From Muribaculaceae bacterium (GTDB taxonomy: Bacteria; Bacteroidota; Bacteroidia; Bacteroidales; Muribaculaceae): a stretch of DNA of 17,924 nucleotides. The stretch is from the NCBI GenBank assembly GCA_022511505.1, contig JAFLTK010000238.1:1-17924 (forward strand), given 5' to 3'. Of the stretch, positions 1 to 6,872 are shown piece after piece. Numbering within the stretch: position 1 is the stretch's first letter; each line of letters begins with the position of its first letter. A program made the position numbers and the translations under genes. The notes beneath the pieces were generated by a model. The model did not search any database and was not told the DNA's origin. It saw nothing but the letters and a program-made list of their open reading frames with translations.

Positions 1-768
1 GAGCGGAACGTCGGTTTTGATGGTTACAAGGAATTTTGAGAACAGGATTTGCTCGGCATTGTCGGCAACCTTGCGGCCGAGTGCACCCTTGATTTCGCCC
101 ACGTTCTCAAGCATATTCTCGACCGAACCCCACTCGGCAATCAGTTTTTGGGCCGTCTTTTCGCCGACGCCCGGACAGCCGGGAATATTGTCGCTCGCGT
201 CGCCCTCGAGCGCCAGCAGGTCGATGACCTGACGCGGCGACTCGATGCCATATCGCTCACAAATCTGCTTAGGGCCGCGAATCTCAAAGCCTTCGCCACG
301 CAGCGCCGGGCGATACATGAACACGTGGTCGTCGACAAGTTGGCCATAGTCCTTGTCGGGCGTCATCATGTAGGTGTCATACCCCTCGGCCTCGGCTCGC
401 CGCGCAAGCGTTCCGATGACATCGTCGGCCTCATAGCCTTCGCGCTCGATGACCGGGATGTTGTGAGCCGCCAAAATTTCTTTTATATAAGGAATGGAAA
501 GAGTGATATCCTCGGGTTGCTTGTCGCGCTGGGCCTTGTATTCCGGGTAAGCCTCATGGCGGAACGTTTGGCCCCCCTTGGGGTCAAAGCACACGGCGAT
601 GTGGGTCGGGTTTTCCTTGCGCAGAATCTCGTCGAGTGTGTTGCAGAAACCGAAGATGGCCGATGTGTTGAAACCGTTGGCCGTGATGCGCGGCGAGCGA
701 ATCAAAGCATAGTAGGCGCGATAGATGAGCGCGTAGGCATCGAGCAAAAAGAGTCTTTTCTGTTCCAT
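1..768 (-). CDS. polA: DNA polymerase I, N-terminal 5'-3' exonuclease part (partial, runs off window)
   Basis: Translation from the ATG at 768-766 stays open for 256 codons to the window edge, so the C-terminal end is missing. The visible part is the 5'-3' exonuclease (FEN-type) domain that removes RNA primers and flaps during replication and repair. Metal-binding and active-site motifs are all present: LLDAYALIYRAYYA at residues 8-21, FDPKGGQTFRHEAYPEYKAQR at 61-81, EADDVIGTLARRA at 113-125, TPDKDYGQLV at 136-145, and the helix-hairpin-helix region GDASDNIPGCPGVGEKTA at 189-206. A full-length bacterial PolA is about 900 residues, so the polymerase domain (and any 3'-5' exonuclease domain) lies outside. 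The gene is divergent from the polyprenyl synthase gene. No defects are seen in the visible part. Confidence 0.95.
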   Translation of the reverse strand, partial: MEQKRLFLLDAYALIYRAYYALIRSPRITANGFNTSAIFGFCNTLDEILRKENPTHIAVCFDPKGGQTFRHEAYPEYKAQRDKQPEDITLSIPYIKEILAAHNIPVIEREGYEADDVIGTLARRAEAEGYDTYMMTPDKDYGQLVDDHVFMYRPALRGEGFEIRGPKQICERYGIESPRQVIDLLALEGDASDNIPGCPGVGEKTAQKLIAEWGSVENMLENVGEIKGALGRKVADNAEQILFSKFLVTIKTDVPL

Positions 769-799
769 TCTGATGTATTTAAGTTTCGCTTCGCTCAAC

Positions 800-834
800 T
801 TAAAGTTTATAGTTTATTGTTTAAAGTTTAATAG
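800..834. repeat. short AT-rich direct repeat in the polA leader
   Basis: The 10-mer TTAAAGTTTA occurs at 800-809 and again at 821-830, each followed within one or two bases by TAG or AG, giving a 21-bp period. It lies between the polA start (768) and its candidate promoter (886-911), so it would be in the transcribed leader. No function is evident; it may be simple low-complexity sequence. Confidence 0.5.
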
Positions 835-885
835 TTACCTAAGTTATCGCCTTAGGCGCTTTCGAAGAAAGAAAACTATCAACTG

Positions 886-911
886 CAAAAATAACATTTA
901 TTCGACTCAAA
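886..911 (-). promoter_or_regulatory. candidate promoter for polA
   Basis: On the minus strand the sequence TATTTTTG (893-886) matches the Bacteroidota -7 consensus TAnnTTTG. A TTTG (911-908) lies upstream but only 14 bases away, shorter than the usual 19-21, so the -33 assignment is weak. The implied leader to the ATG at 768 is about 110 bases and holds the 800-834 repeat. Confidence 0.35.
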
Positions 912-970
912 ATCTATAGCCGGACGATAAAAAACGCCGCTATATGACAATTTTTATCAAACAACAACAC

Positions 971-997
971 TTTGTTGACCGAAAATTTGTACCTTTG
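971..997 (+). promoter_or_regulatory. candidate promoter for the polyprenyl synthase gene
   Basis: TACCTTTG at 990-997 is a perfect match to the Bacteroidota -7 box TAnnTTTG. TTTG at 971-974 could serve as the -33 element, but the 15-base spacing is short. Transcription would start near 1003-1006, leaving a leader of about 25 bases before the ATG at 1030. Confidence 0.5.
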
Positions 998-1029
998 CTC
1001 TCCAAATTATAAAAACTACCACCCGAGCG

Positions 1030-2016
1030 ATGACTTGTTCAACCCCTCTTGTTTCAATCAAGCAGTCACTTCAGCCTGAACTTGACCGACTTAACGAACT
1101 AATTACGAGTTCGTTAACGTCGAGCAACGCGCTGATGAACACCATCGTCGAGGGGTACCTCATGTCCAAGGGCAAGCAGATTCGCCCTATTTTGGTCATC
1201 TTGGCCGCCAAGATGCTCGGGGAGATTAACGACCACGTCTTTGAAGCAGCAGCCGCCGTCGAGATGCTTCACAACGCGTCGCTGATTCACGACGACGTTG
1301 TCGACGAGTCAAAGATGCGCCATTCGCGGCCCACGATTAACAGCGTGTGGGACAATCATTTGGCTGTTCTTGTCGGCGATTTCTTTGTGTCGACCGCGTT
1401 AAACAAAGCAATCTCAACCGGCGACCTGCGCGTTGTCAATTCTATCGCCTTGCTCGGCAAAGAGCTTTCGCTCGGCGAACTTGACCAAATCTATAACGCG
1501 CGCTTCCACAGCATCGACGAGGAATCCTACTTCGGCATCATTTCCCGCAAAACAGCCTCGCTCTTTATCTCGTGTGTCGAGATGGGTGCCTACACCGTCG
1601 GGGTCGACGACAGCCGACTCGACGCCCTGCGCGAATTTGCCCGTCTGCTCGGGCTCTGTTTCCAAATCAAGGACGATATCTTTGACTATTTCACCAACGA
1701 CGCCATCGGCAAGCCAACCGGCAACGACCTGCGCGAAGGCAAAATTACCCTTCCGCTCATTTATGCCCTCAGCCTCGAGGCGCACCCTCAACACGAGCAA
1801 ATGAACGCCCTCGCCCGCGGCGAAAACCTCGACGCCGACTCCATCGCCGCCCTTATAGAATTTGCCAAGCAGGCGGGAGGCATAGAATATGCCGTCGCGA
1901 CAATGACGCGCCTGCGCGACGAGGCCGTCCGCGTCCTTGACACCATCGATGACCCCCGCGGCATCGCACCCGCCTTCCGCTCCCTCATCGACTACATCAT
2001 CAACCGCGACTTCTAA
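1030..2016 (+). CDS. long-chain trans-polyprenyl diphosphate synthase (IspB-like)
   Basis: The 328-residue protein belongs to the all-alpha trans-isoprenyl diphosphate synthases. These add isopentenyl diphosphate units to an allylic diphosphate, here most likely to make the side chain of menaquinone. Visible motifs: KGKQIRP at 47-53 (substrate binding), first Asp-rich motif DDVVD at 88-92, RHSRPT at 97-102, RKTASL at 173-178, second Asp-rich motif DDIFD at 215-219, and GKPTGNDLREGKITLP at 227-242. The residues just before the first Asp-rich motif are small (A83, S84), which in this family permits chains longer than farnesyl. The exact length cannot be read from sequence. Length fits the family (about 320-330). 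The gene stands alone, convergent with the TonB receptor gene. Confidence 0.92.
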   Translation: MTCSTPLVSIKQSLQPELDRLNELITSSLTSSNALMNTIVEGYLMSKGKQIRPILVILAAKMLGEINDHVFEAAAAVEMLHNASLIHDDVVDESKMRHSRPTINSVWDNHLAVLVGDFFVSTALNKAISTGDLRVVNSIALLGKELSLGELDQIYNARFHSIDEESYFGIISRKTASLFISCVEMGAYTVGVDDSRLDALREFARLLGLCFQIKDDIFDYFTNDAIGKPTGNDLREGKITLPLIYALSLEAHPQHEQMNALARGENLDADSIAALIEFAKQAGGIEYAVATMTRLRDEAVRVLDTIDDPRGIAPAFRSLIDYIINRDF

Positions 2017-2073
2017 TCCCCTGACTCTAACCCCACTGAAAGTGTGGGTGTCTTAAAAGGTATAAAATTTTGC

Positions 2074-2107
2074 ATGGACGCGACATGTCGCGTCATGTCG
2101 CGTCCAT
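2074..2107. repeat. perfect 14-bp inverted repeat with embedded palindrome between convergent genes
   Basis: Arm ATGGACGCGACATG (2074-2087) is mirrored exactly at 2094-2107 around a 6-base spacer TCGCGT. The left part contains an exact 18-bp palindrome, GACGCGACATGTCGCGTC (2077-2094), and the 10-mer CATGTCGCGT is tandemly repeated (2084-2093 and 2094-2103). Deleting one copy of the 10-mer leaves a perfect 24-bp palindrome. It lies between the stops of the polyprenyl synthase (2016) and the TonB receptor (2112). It can act as a transcript hairpin for either gene, but no T-run follows directly: AAAATTTTATA comes two bases beyond on the minus-strand side. It may be a weak bidirectional terminator or a dispersed intergenic repeat. 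Confidence 0.8.
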
Positions 2108-2111
2108 ACCG

Positions 2112-4133
2112 TTAATAGCGGGTCCAGTTGTAGCGGAAGCCGACGTAGATGTTGGCGCCGTGAAGCGGGCCGTAAATCATTGTGGCGTCAAAGCCGGGCC
2201 CCCAGGGGTTGGCGGCATTGATAATGGCGTTGCGCTGACGCGAGCCGGTCAGGTTTTCGCCGCCGATATAGACGGCCCAGTGGCGGAAGTTACGGGTAAT
2301 CTGTGCGTTAAGTTGGGCGAAGCCTTTGTAACGGGTTTCCCAGAGTGGATGCTCGGGGTCCGGGTCGGGCATGCGGCCACCGCCGGTCAGCGCGAGGGTG
2401 AGGTCAAACTGCCACAGGCCCATCATGGGGGAGTATCCGGCCGTAATCAGCCCCTTGTTGCGCGGGGTCAGCGGTTTGAAGCGATAGCCTTTGCCGAGGT
2501 CGGCGCGCACGTCGGTCAGGCGGTAGGCGGCGGTGATTTGCAAGTCGTGGAGCAGTTGGATGGTTGCTTCGGCTTGGAACGTGTGGCTATAGGAACGGTC
2601 GCGGATATTTTTGAAAATGACGGCATCGGCGCTCGTGTCAAAGTCGACGGCAAGTTGGTTGGTAAATGTGGTGTAGAAATACTCGAGGTTTAGGTTGACG
2701 GTTTTGCTGAACAAGTCAAAGGTCCAGTCGGTCCCGACGCCCGTGTTCCACGCCTCCTCGCGGTTGTGTCCCTCGGGGAAAATCAGCATGCGAGAAGATG
2801 CCAGCAGGTAACTGTACTCGGCCAGGACGTGGGTCGCGCGATAACTGCGTCCGGCGGTTGCGTGGAGCGAAACCAATGACGACGGGTTCCAGCGGGCGTG
2901 CACTCGCGGGGTGAACATCCACCGGCTGCGGTTTGAATAGTCAACGCGAGCGCCGGCCATCAGTAGCAATTGCTTGTCATAATCGAGCGAATACTGGGCA
3001 TAGAGGCCGGTGACGCTTTCCTGCTCGGGAAGGGCTTCAAGGGGAGATTCCGGGTCGTGGGACTGACGCAGTTGCTGGTCAAAGTTGTCGTAAACGTATG
3101 AAACTCCGGTCGATAGCGAGTGCATCCCGCCAAACTTGCGCTCAAACATCAGCGACGCGTAAAAATTTGACTCGTCGAGCACAAATCGCTTTCCGCCCCA
3201 CCGGGCCCACGAGTTGTGTTTGTTGCCCGACAGAATGAGCGCCACGTTGCCGTCGTTGTCGTGGTCAAAAATGTAGGCCTGCTTGGCGAACGCCTCCCAG
3301 CGGCGCGTGTTGATGCCTATTAAATAAAGGTGGTCATGGTCGACAAGTGTCGCGACGTGATGTTCGTCCTGACCGCTGCGACGTCGCTCGAGCATGAACT
3401 TGACACCGACCTGTGCAACATAGTTGCGGCCGAGCCACGCCCAGCGGTTCATCAGCGACAGTTGGTCGACGCGCGGAGTGTCCAAAAAACCGTCATCGTC
3501 ACCGTCGTGGCCTCGCGTCGATGTCTCGCCGTGGACAAGCAAGCCGCCCGAGAGGCTTTCGTCGAAATGATGCATTCCGCTGGCGTTTACCTCGATTTTG
3601 CCCATGCCGTCGACATATCCGTTGGCAAGCACTTCCTGCTCACCTTGCGGCTTAAGCAACTCGACGTTAATCTGCCCGGCTACACTCTCGGTGCCGTGTT
3701 TGACCGACGCCGTTCCCTTTGACACCGAAATCGACTGCATCCATGGCCCCGGGATATATCCGAGTCCGTATACCCCGGCAGCGCCGCGCATCGAGGGGAT
3801 GTTCTCGGTCAACATCTGCACATAGTTGCCGGCCAAGCCCAAGAGGCGAATTTGCCGCGCACCGGTGGCCGCATCGCTATAGCTGACGTCGACCGACGGG
3901 TTGGTTGTAAAACTCTCGCCGAGGTTGCAGCATGCGGCTCGTTTCAACTCGGCGGCGCTGATGAGGTCACCGTTGCCCGCATTGAGACGCGAACGTCGCG
4001 GACGCGCGGTTGTCACCGTGATTTCATTAAAATCAACGCTCAACTCAAGCGAGTCGGGCTCCTCGGCAAGCAGTAGCGCAGGAATTAGTAGAAATGTTAA
4101 ACTTGAGAATATGCGGGTTATATATCGTTTCAT
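2112..4133 (-). CDS. TonB-dependent outer-membrane receptor
   Basis: The 673-residue protein has a signal peptide (MKRYITRIFSSLTFLLIPALLLA, cleavage near residue 23), a TonB-box-like stretch NEITVTTA (36-43) and a plug domain at about 55-160, with the conserved RQIRLLGL (93-100), YGLGYIPGPWMQSI (122-135), VSKGTASVKHG (137-147) and SVAGQINVEL (150-159). The rest looks like a 22-strand barrel ending in NWTRY. It would import a substrate across the outer membrane using TonB energy. It lacks the N-terminal carboxypeptidase-D-like domain and the SusD partner of glycan-uptake systems, so an iron, haem, other metal or cofactor ligand is more likely. A Cys pair (C68-C69) sits in the plug, and extracellular-type loops are rich in Asp and His (GHDGDDDG near 208, DEHH near 256, DHDH near 265). 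The substrate cannot be decided. The gene is single, with no transporter genes beside it. Confidence 0.9.
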   Translation of the reverse strand: MKRYITRIFSSLTFLLIPALLLAEEPDSLELSVDFNEITVTTARPRRSRLNAGNGDLISAAELKRAACCNLGESFTTNPSVDVSYSDAATGARQIRLLGLAGNYVQMLTENIPSMRGAAGVYGLGYIPGPWMQSISVSKGTASVKHGTESVAGQINVELLKPQGEQEVLANGYVDGMGKIEVNASGMHHFDESLSGGLLVHGETSTRGHDGDDDGFLDTPRVDQLSLMNRWAWLGRNYVAQVGVKFMLERRRSGQDEHHVATLVDHDHLYLIGINTRRWEAFAKQAYIFDHDNDGNVALILSGNKHNSWARWGGKRFVLDESNFYASLMFERKFGGMHSLSTGVSYVYDNFDQQLRQSHDPESPLEALPEQESVTGLYAQYSLDYDKQLLLMAGARVDYSNRSRWMFTPRVHARWNPSSLVSLHATAGRSYRATHVLAEYSYLLASSRMLIFPEGHNREEAWNTGVGTDWTFDLFSKTVNLNLEYFYTTFTNQLAVDFDTSADAVIFKNIRDRSYSHTFQAEATIQLLHDLQITAAYRLTDVRADLGKGYRFKPLTPRNKGLITAGYSPMMGLWQFDLTLALTGGGRMPDPDPEHPLWETRYKGFAQLNAQITRNFRHWAVYIGGENLTGSRQRNAIINAANPWGPGFDATMIYGPLHGANIYVGFRYNWTRY

Positions 4134-4153
4134 TTAGTTCTTCAATTTGACGG

Positions 4154-4161
4154 CAAAGTTA
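4154..4161 (-). promoter_or_regulatory. candidate -7 box for the TonB receptor gene
   Basis: On the minus strand 4161-4154 reads TAACTTTG, a match to TAnnTTTG. It lies 20 bases before the ATG at 4133, which would give a very short leader. No good TTTG is seen at the -33 distance. The same 11-mer, GCAAAGTTACA on the plus strand, recurs in front of the rnf operon. Confidence 0.4.
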
Positions 4162-4283
4162 CACATTATTGTTTAATGAGTAGATAAGAGATATTAGATA
4201 ATAGTTCGAAGATGTGTTTGTCTTTGGGTGGGTCGGTGAATAGACGGGGTCATATTTTAACAAATTACACTTTTATTTACATA

Positions 4284-4299
4284 TTTTAACCGGTTAAAA
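4284..4299. promoter_or_regulatory. 16-bp perfect palindrome, possible operator
   Basis: TTTTAACCGGTTAAAA is exactly self-complementary. It sits about midway between the candidate promoters of the divergent TonB receptor gene and ndk, over 120 bp from each. Its size and symmetry suit a dimeric regulator, and metal or iron control of the receptor is one possibility. No T-run or GC-rich stem suggests a terminator. The regulator is not identified. Confidence 0.45.
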
Positions 4300-4427
4300 A
4301 TCGACTAAACATATTTTTACAAATTTTGTGATTTATTTACATTGTTCATAATGTCAATAAAATCAACATGTTAGGAGTGTTGTTTAGATTTTTTCACACT
4401 TGTTTTACGTTTTTTATCCTAAAATGA

Positions 4428-4459
4428 TTTGACAAAAAGTTTTGGAATAACTACCTTTG
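4428..4459 (+). promoter_or_regulatory. promoter of ndk (Bacteroidota type)
   Basis: TTTG at 4428-4431 and TACCTTTG at 4452-4459 are separated by exactly 20 bases, matching the Bacteroidota primary-sigma consensus TTTG-N19-21-TAnnTTTG. Transcription would begin near 4466, giving a leader of about 40 bases before the ATG at 4506. This is the best promoter match in the window. Confidence 0.75.
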
Positions 4460-4505
4460 ATACATCACAAGTTTAAATGTGAACAAATCTTAAACAAACG
4501 ATAAA

Positions 4506-4967
4506 ATGCAACAGACACTAATCATCTTTAAGCCATCGGCAATAGAGCGCGGCCTGACCGGCGAGATACTTAACCGGTTCTTGCGTCGCGGGTTGACTAT
4601 CGCCGGCATGAAGATGATTATGCTCGACGAGGCAATCTTGCGCGAGCATTATGCCCACCTCGTTGACCGTCCTTTCTTCCCGGACATCGTTAAGTCGATG
4701 ACTGCGTCGCCGGTGATTGTGATGGTGCTCCGCGGCGTTGACGTCATCAAGGTTGTCAGAGCCATGACCGGCGCTACCAACAGCCGCGAGGCTGCCCCGG
4801 GGACAATCAGAGGCGACTATGGCATGAGCGGTCAGTTGAACATTATCCACGCATCATCGTCAGTTGAGGACGCCGAGGCCGAGGTCAATCGTTTCTTCAA
4901 GCCCGAGGAAATTTTTGATTACACTCCGGTCCAGACTCCTTTTATATATGGTGATGACGAAATTTAA
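4506..4967 (+). CDS. ndk: nucleoside diphosphate kinase
   Basis: This cytosolic 153-residue enzyme moves the gamma phosphate of ATP onto other (deoxy)nucleoside diphosphates through a phospho-histidine, balancing NTP and dNTP pools. Family hallmarks are present: TLIIFKPSAI at 4-13 with the conserved Lys9, RPFFPD at 55-60, MTGATN at 87-92, PGTIRGDYG at 98-106, and NIIHASSS at 112-119 with the catalytic His115. Length matches the longer Bacteroidota form (about 150). It has its own strong promoter. The M23 peptidase gene follows after only 23 bases with no terminator between, so the two may share a transcript. Confidence 0.97.
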   Translation: MQQTLIIFKPSAIERGLTGEILNRFLRRGLTIAGMKMIMLDEAILREHYAHLVDRPFFPDIVKSMTASPVIVMVLRGVDVIKVVRAMTGATNSREAAPGTIRGDYGMSGQLNIIHASSSVEDAEAEVNRFFKPEEIFDYTPVQTPFIYGDDEI

Positions 4968-4990
4968 TTAAATAACCAATTTTCTCCTCG

Positions 4991-5869
4991 ATGGTGAAAT
5001 TATCCCGCATAACCTCAATCAAGAACATGAAATCAGGTCGAATACTCCTTACAACTCTTCTCGCCACAGTGGCAAGCATCATAGCAACAGCCCAAGTTCC
5101 CTATCGCTTGCCGCAAACCCACACCGACCAACACCACGACCTTATAGCCAACCAGAAGCCCATAAATATCTCATTGACCTCCAATCAGGAGGTTGCGACC
5201 CAAGTAGCCGAGCGCGAAGCCGCTGCCGAGGTATTTGGCGTGGCATGGAACCACGACGGCGTTGACCCCTACGGCAAAAGCGTCGAAATTCCGGCAACAA
5301 AACGCATCGATGTCTCTGACTTCCATCTTCCCGTTCCGGGCGCGCTGACTTCACCATTTGGATGGCGCGCACGTTTTGGCCGCATGCACAAAGGTGTTGA
5401 CCTCAATCTCAAAGTGGGCGATACTGTTCGTTGTGCCTTCAGTGGCATCGTTCGTCTGACTAAATACAATGCAGGAGGTTATGGCTATTATGTGGTTGTT
5501 CGACATGACAACGGTATGGAAACCGTCTACGGCCACCTTTCGCGATTCCTCGTCAAGCCCGACCAGCGTGTAGAAGCCGGTCAGCCCCTCGCCCTTGGCG
5601 GCAACACCGGTCGCTCGACAGGTCCCCACCTCCATTTCGAGACTCGCTATCTTGGCATCGCTATCAATCCCGAGTCAATCATCGACTTCCAAAACAGGAC
5701 CACCCACCTCGAATACTTCGTCTTCGACCGTCAGTCTTGTGAACGTGCCCTCGCCCAGACCGGTAGCCGCGCTAAGAAATCGGGCAAAGCAATCGCCTCA
5801 AAGAGCAAAAGCAAAAAGAAAAAATCAACAGCAACTCGCAAGCGCTCGACCAAAGCAAAACGCAAATAA
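4991..5869 (+). CDS. exported M23-family metallopeptidase (LytM-type)
   Basis: The protein (292 residues from the first ATG) has a signal peptide and a LytM/M23 domain at about 118-230. Zn ligands and catalytic residues are visible: GRMHKGVD (H133, D137), YGHLS (H182) and HLHFE (H213, H215). Such enzymes cut peptide cross-links in peptidoglycan, and since the active-site residues are complete this one is probably active in the periplasm. The tail (about 263-292) is almost all Lys, Ser, Arg and Ala, suggesting binding to an acidic polymer. The start is uncertain: the ATG at 5027 would give a more standard signal peptide (MKSGRILLTTLLATVASIIATAQ), whereas the first ATG adds 12 residues. It follows ndk closely and ends at a strong terminator. 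Confidence 0.9.
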   Translation: MVKLSRITSIKNMKSGRILLTTLLATVASIIATAQVPYRLPQTHTDQHHDLIANQKPINISLTSNQEVATQVAEREAAAEVFGVAWNHDGVDPYGKSVEIPATKRIDVSDFHLPVPGALTSPFGWRARFGRMHKGVDLNLKVGDTVRCAFSGIVRLTKYNAGGYGYYVVVRHDNGMETVYGHLSRFLVKPDQRVEAGQPLALGGNTGRSTGPHLHFETRYLGIAINPESIIDFQNRTTHLEYFVFDRQSCERALAQTGSRAKKSGKAIASKSKSKKKKSTATRKRSTKAKRK

Positions 5870-5893
5870 TAAAACAACATGCCGATATAAGTC

Positions 5894-5927
5894 AAAAGGA
5901 TGCCCCCGCTCGGGAGGCATCCTTTTT
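5894..5927. terminator. bidirectional intrinsic terminator
   Basis: AAAAGGATGCC (5894-5904) pairs perfectly with GGCATCCTTTT (5916-5926), an 11-bp stem, with CCC/GGG in the loop able to extend it. T-runs flank it in both directions, so it can end the M23 peptidase transcript on the plus strand and the lipoprotein transcript on the minus strand. Confidence 0.88.
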
Positions 5928-5947
5928 AATATGGTAATTTGTAAGAT

Positions 5948-6382
5948 TTACTCGGTGTAGAGGTACGGGCGCTGTATGGTGAAGAAACAGGAGGCGCGCT
6001 TCTCTTGACGGGTTTTGACGTCGAGGATGACAATTTGGTTGGCATTTGGAGTGTCCTCGTCGACCTCCTTAAAGTCGATGACAACGCGGTTTCCGGCCTC
6101 GATGGTGACCGCTACCGACCCGTTATCAAAACTGTCAATTTCACTGCCATTCTCTTCCAGATAGAGATTATGATAGTTTTGGCAGGTGAAGACGATATGC
6201 CCGGCGTCGTAGGGGGCGACAATCGACATCTGGCCGCCATACCAGTTGGGTGTATACGAGATATTCTCGGTGTCTCCACCTGCGACAAATACCATAGCGT
6301 CCCAGTCGTCTTTACATGATGAGATGCTCATTGTGGCAGCGATGATACAGGCTACGATGAAAAGTTTGTGAACTAATTTCAT
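5948..6382 (-). CDS. small lipoprotein of unknown function
   Basis: The 144-residue product starts with a lipoprotein signal peptide: MKLVHKLFIVACIIAATMSISS, then Cys23 in the lipobox SISSC. The next residues, KDDWD, resemble the Lys-(Asp/Glu)2 surface-export signal described for Bacteroidota lipoproteins, so exposure on the cell surface is possible. The rest (about 24-144) is predicted beta-rich from its alternating pattern (for example AVTIEAGNRVVIDFKEV), compatible with a single Ig- or BACON-like beta-sandwich, but no family was recognised. It is a single gene between a bidirectional terminator and an intergenic region with no clear minus-strand promoter. Function unknown. Confidence 0.75.
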   Translation of the reverse strand: MKLVHKLFIVACIIAATMSISSCKDDWDAMVFVAGGDTENISYTPNWYGGQMSIVAPYDAGHIVFTCQNYHNLYLEENGSEIDSFDNGSVAVTIEAGNRVVIDFKEVDEDTPNANQIVILDVKTRQEKRASCFFTIQRPYLYTE

Positions 6383-6560
6383 TTTTGAAAGGGATTTTAG
6401 TTAAAAGAAAAACGGGAACGAATGAGCCGGCTTTGTTCCTTCAACTAAAAGACGCCGACGGGCCGCTATCATTACACTGCCGCCAAAATTTCCGACCAAT
6501 AGACCAAAAACATTCTAACATAACAGACCGGATGTATCGATATTTGCAACAACATGACAG

Positions 6561-6568
6561 TAACTTTG
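6561..6568 (+). promoter_or_regulatory. candidate -7 box for the 67-codon ORF
   Basis: TAACTTTG matches TAnnTTTG and lies 23 bases before the ATG at 6592. TTTG at 6543-6546 is a possible -33 element, but the 14-base spacing is short. Confidence 0.4.
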
Positions 6569-6591
6569 TCGCAAATCATTAATAAAACAAC

Positions 6592-6795
6592 ATGGAACAA
6601 GAGAAACAAACAGTAAAATCGCCCGAAGGTGTTAAGGAACTAATAAATGAATTGTGGCGCCGCCACCTGAACGGCGAACCCCGCCCCGCCAATAATATAT
6701 ACTGGGTCGAGTTCCCTCCTCCCACCGAAGAAGAACTTGCCGCCTGCAAATTAAATGAGGGAGTGAATAATTGTAAACAAGATGGTGAAGATTAA
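6592..6795 (+). CDS. small hypothetical protein (67 residues)
   Basis: An ORF preceded by a Bacteroidota-type -7 box and followed by no other plus-strand gene. The product is hydrophilic and acidic at its C terminus, with no signal peptide or membrane segment. It has a likely helix (SPEGVKELINELWRRHL) and a conserved-looking aromatic/proline stretch (NIYWVEFPPPTEEELAACK). Base composition (GC-rich codons in the middle) resembles neighbouring genes. No family recognised. It could be a real small cytosolic protein or a chance ORF; homologues would decide. Confidence 0.5.
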   Translation: MEQEKQTVKSPEGVKELINELWRRHLNGEPRPANNIYWVEFPPPTEEELAACKLNEGVNNCKQDGED

Positions 6796-6872
6796 ATTCT
6801 CCGTCGTTTTCATGTAGTGGAAGGGACGGAAATAGTGGGTTGAGGTAGTTTCTTCGACAAACTTGTCGGTTA

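Larger units (their letters stand above)
4134..4505. other. 372-bp AT-rich divergent control region, tonB receptor / ndk
   Basis: No coding gene is supported here. It holds a candidate minus-strand promoter near 4154-4161, a perfect 16-bp palindrome at 4284-4299, an 11-bp direct repeat TTTATTTACAT at 4272-4282 and 4332-4342 (60 bp apart), and a strong plus-strand promoter at 4428-4459. The stretch 4255-4445 is far richer in A and T than the flanking genes. Confidence 0.7.

Noticed and set aside
49..831. A 260-codon open frame on the plus strand over polA
   Set aside because: It lies opposite the well-supported polA reading frame, has no recognisable motifs, and results from the high-GC codon pattern of the minus strand.
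2031..2048. Possible terminator after the polyprenyl synthase (CCCAC ... GTGGG)
   Set aside because: Only a 5-bp stem with a 7-base loop and no T-run; too weak to call.
2070..2693. A 207-codon plus-strand frame at the 3' end of the TonB receptor
   Set aside because: It overlaps the receptor barrel on the other strand and starts inside the palindromic element; its sequence has no domain features.
6385..6582. A 65-codon plus-strand ORF before the small 67-codon ORF
   Set aside because: No promoter-like box close by, no plausible protein features, and it ends just ahead of the -7 box region; likely chance.
6857..6870. Small hairpin CGACA AACT TGTCG after the SGNH gene as terminator
   Set aside because: Five-base stem with no T-run on the minus strand; not enough for an intrinsic terminator.
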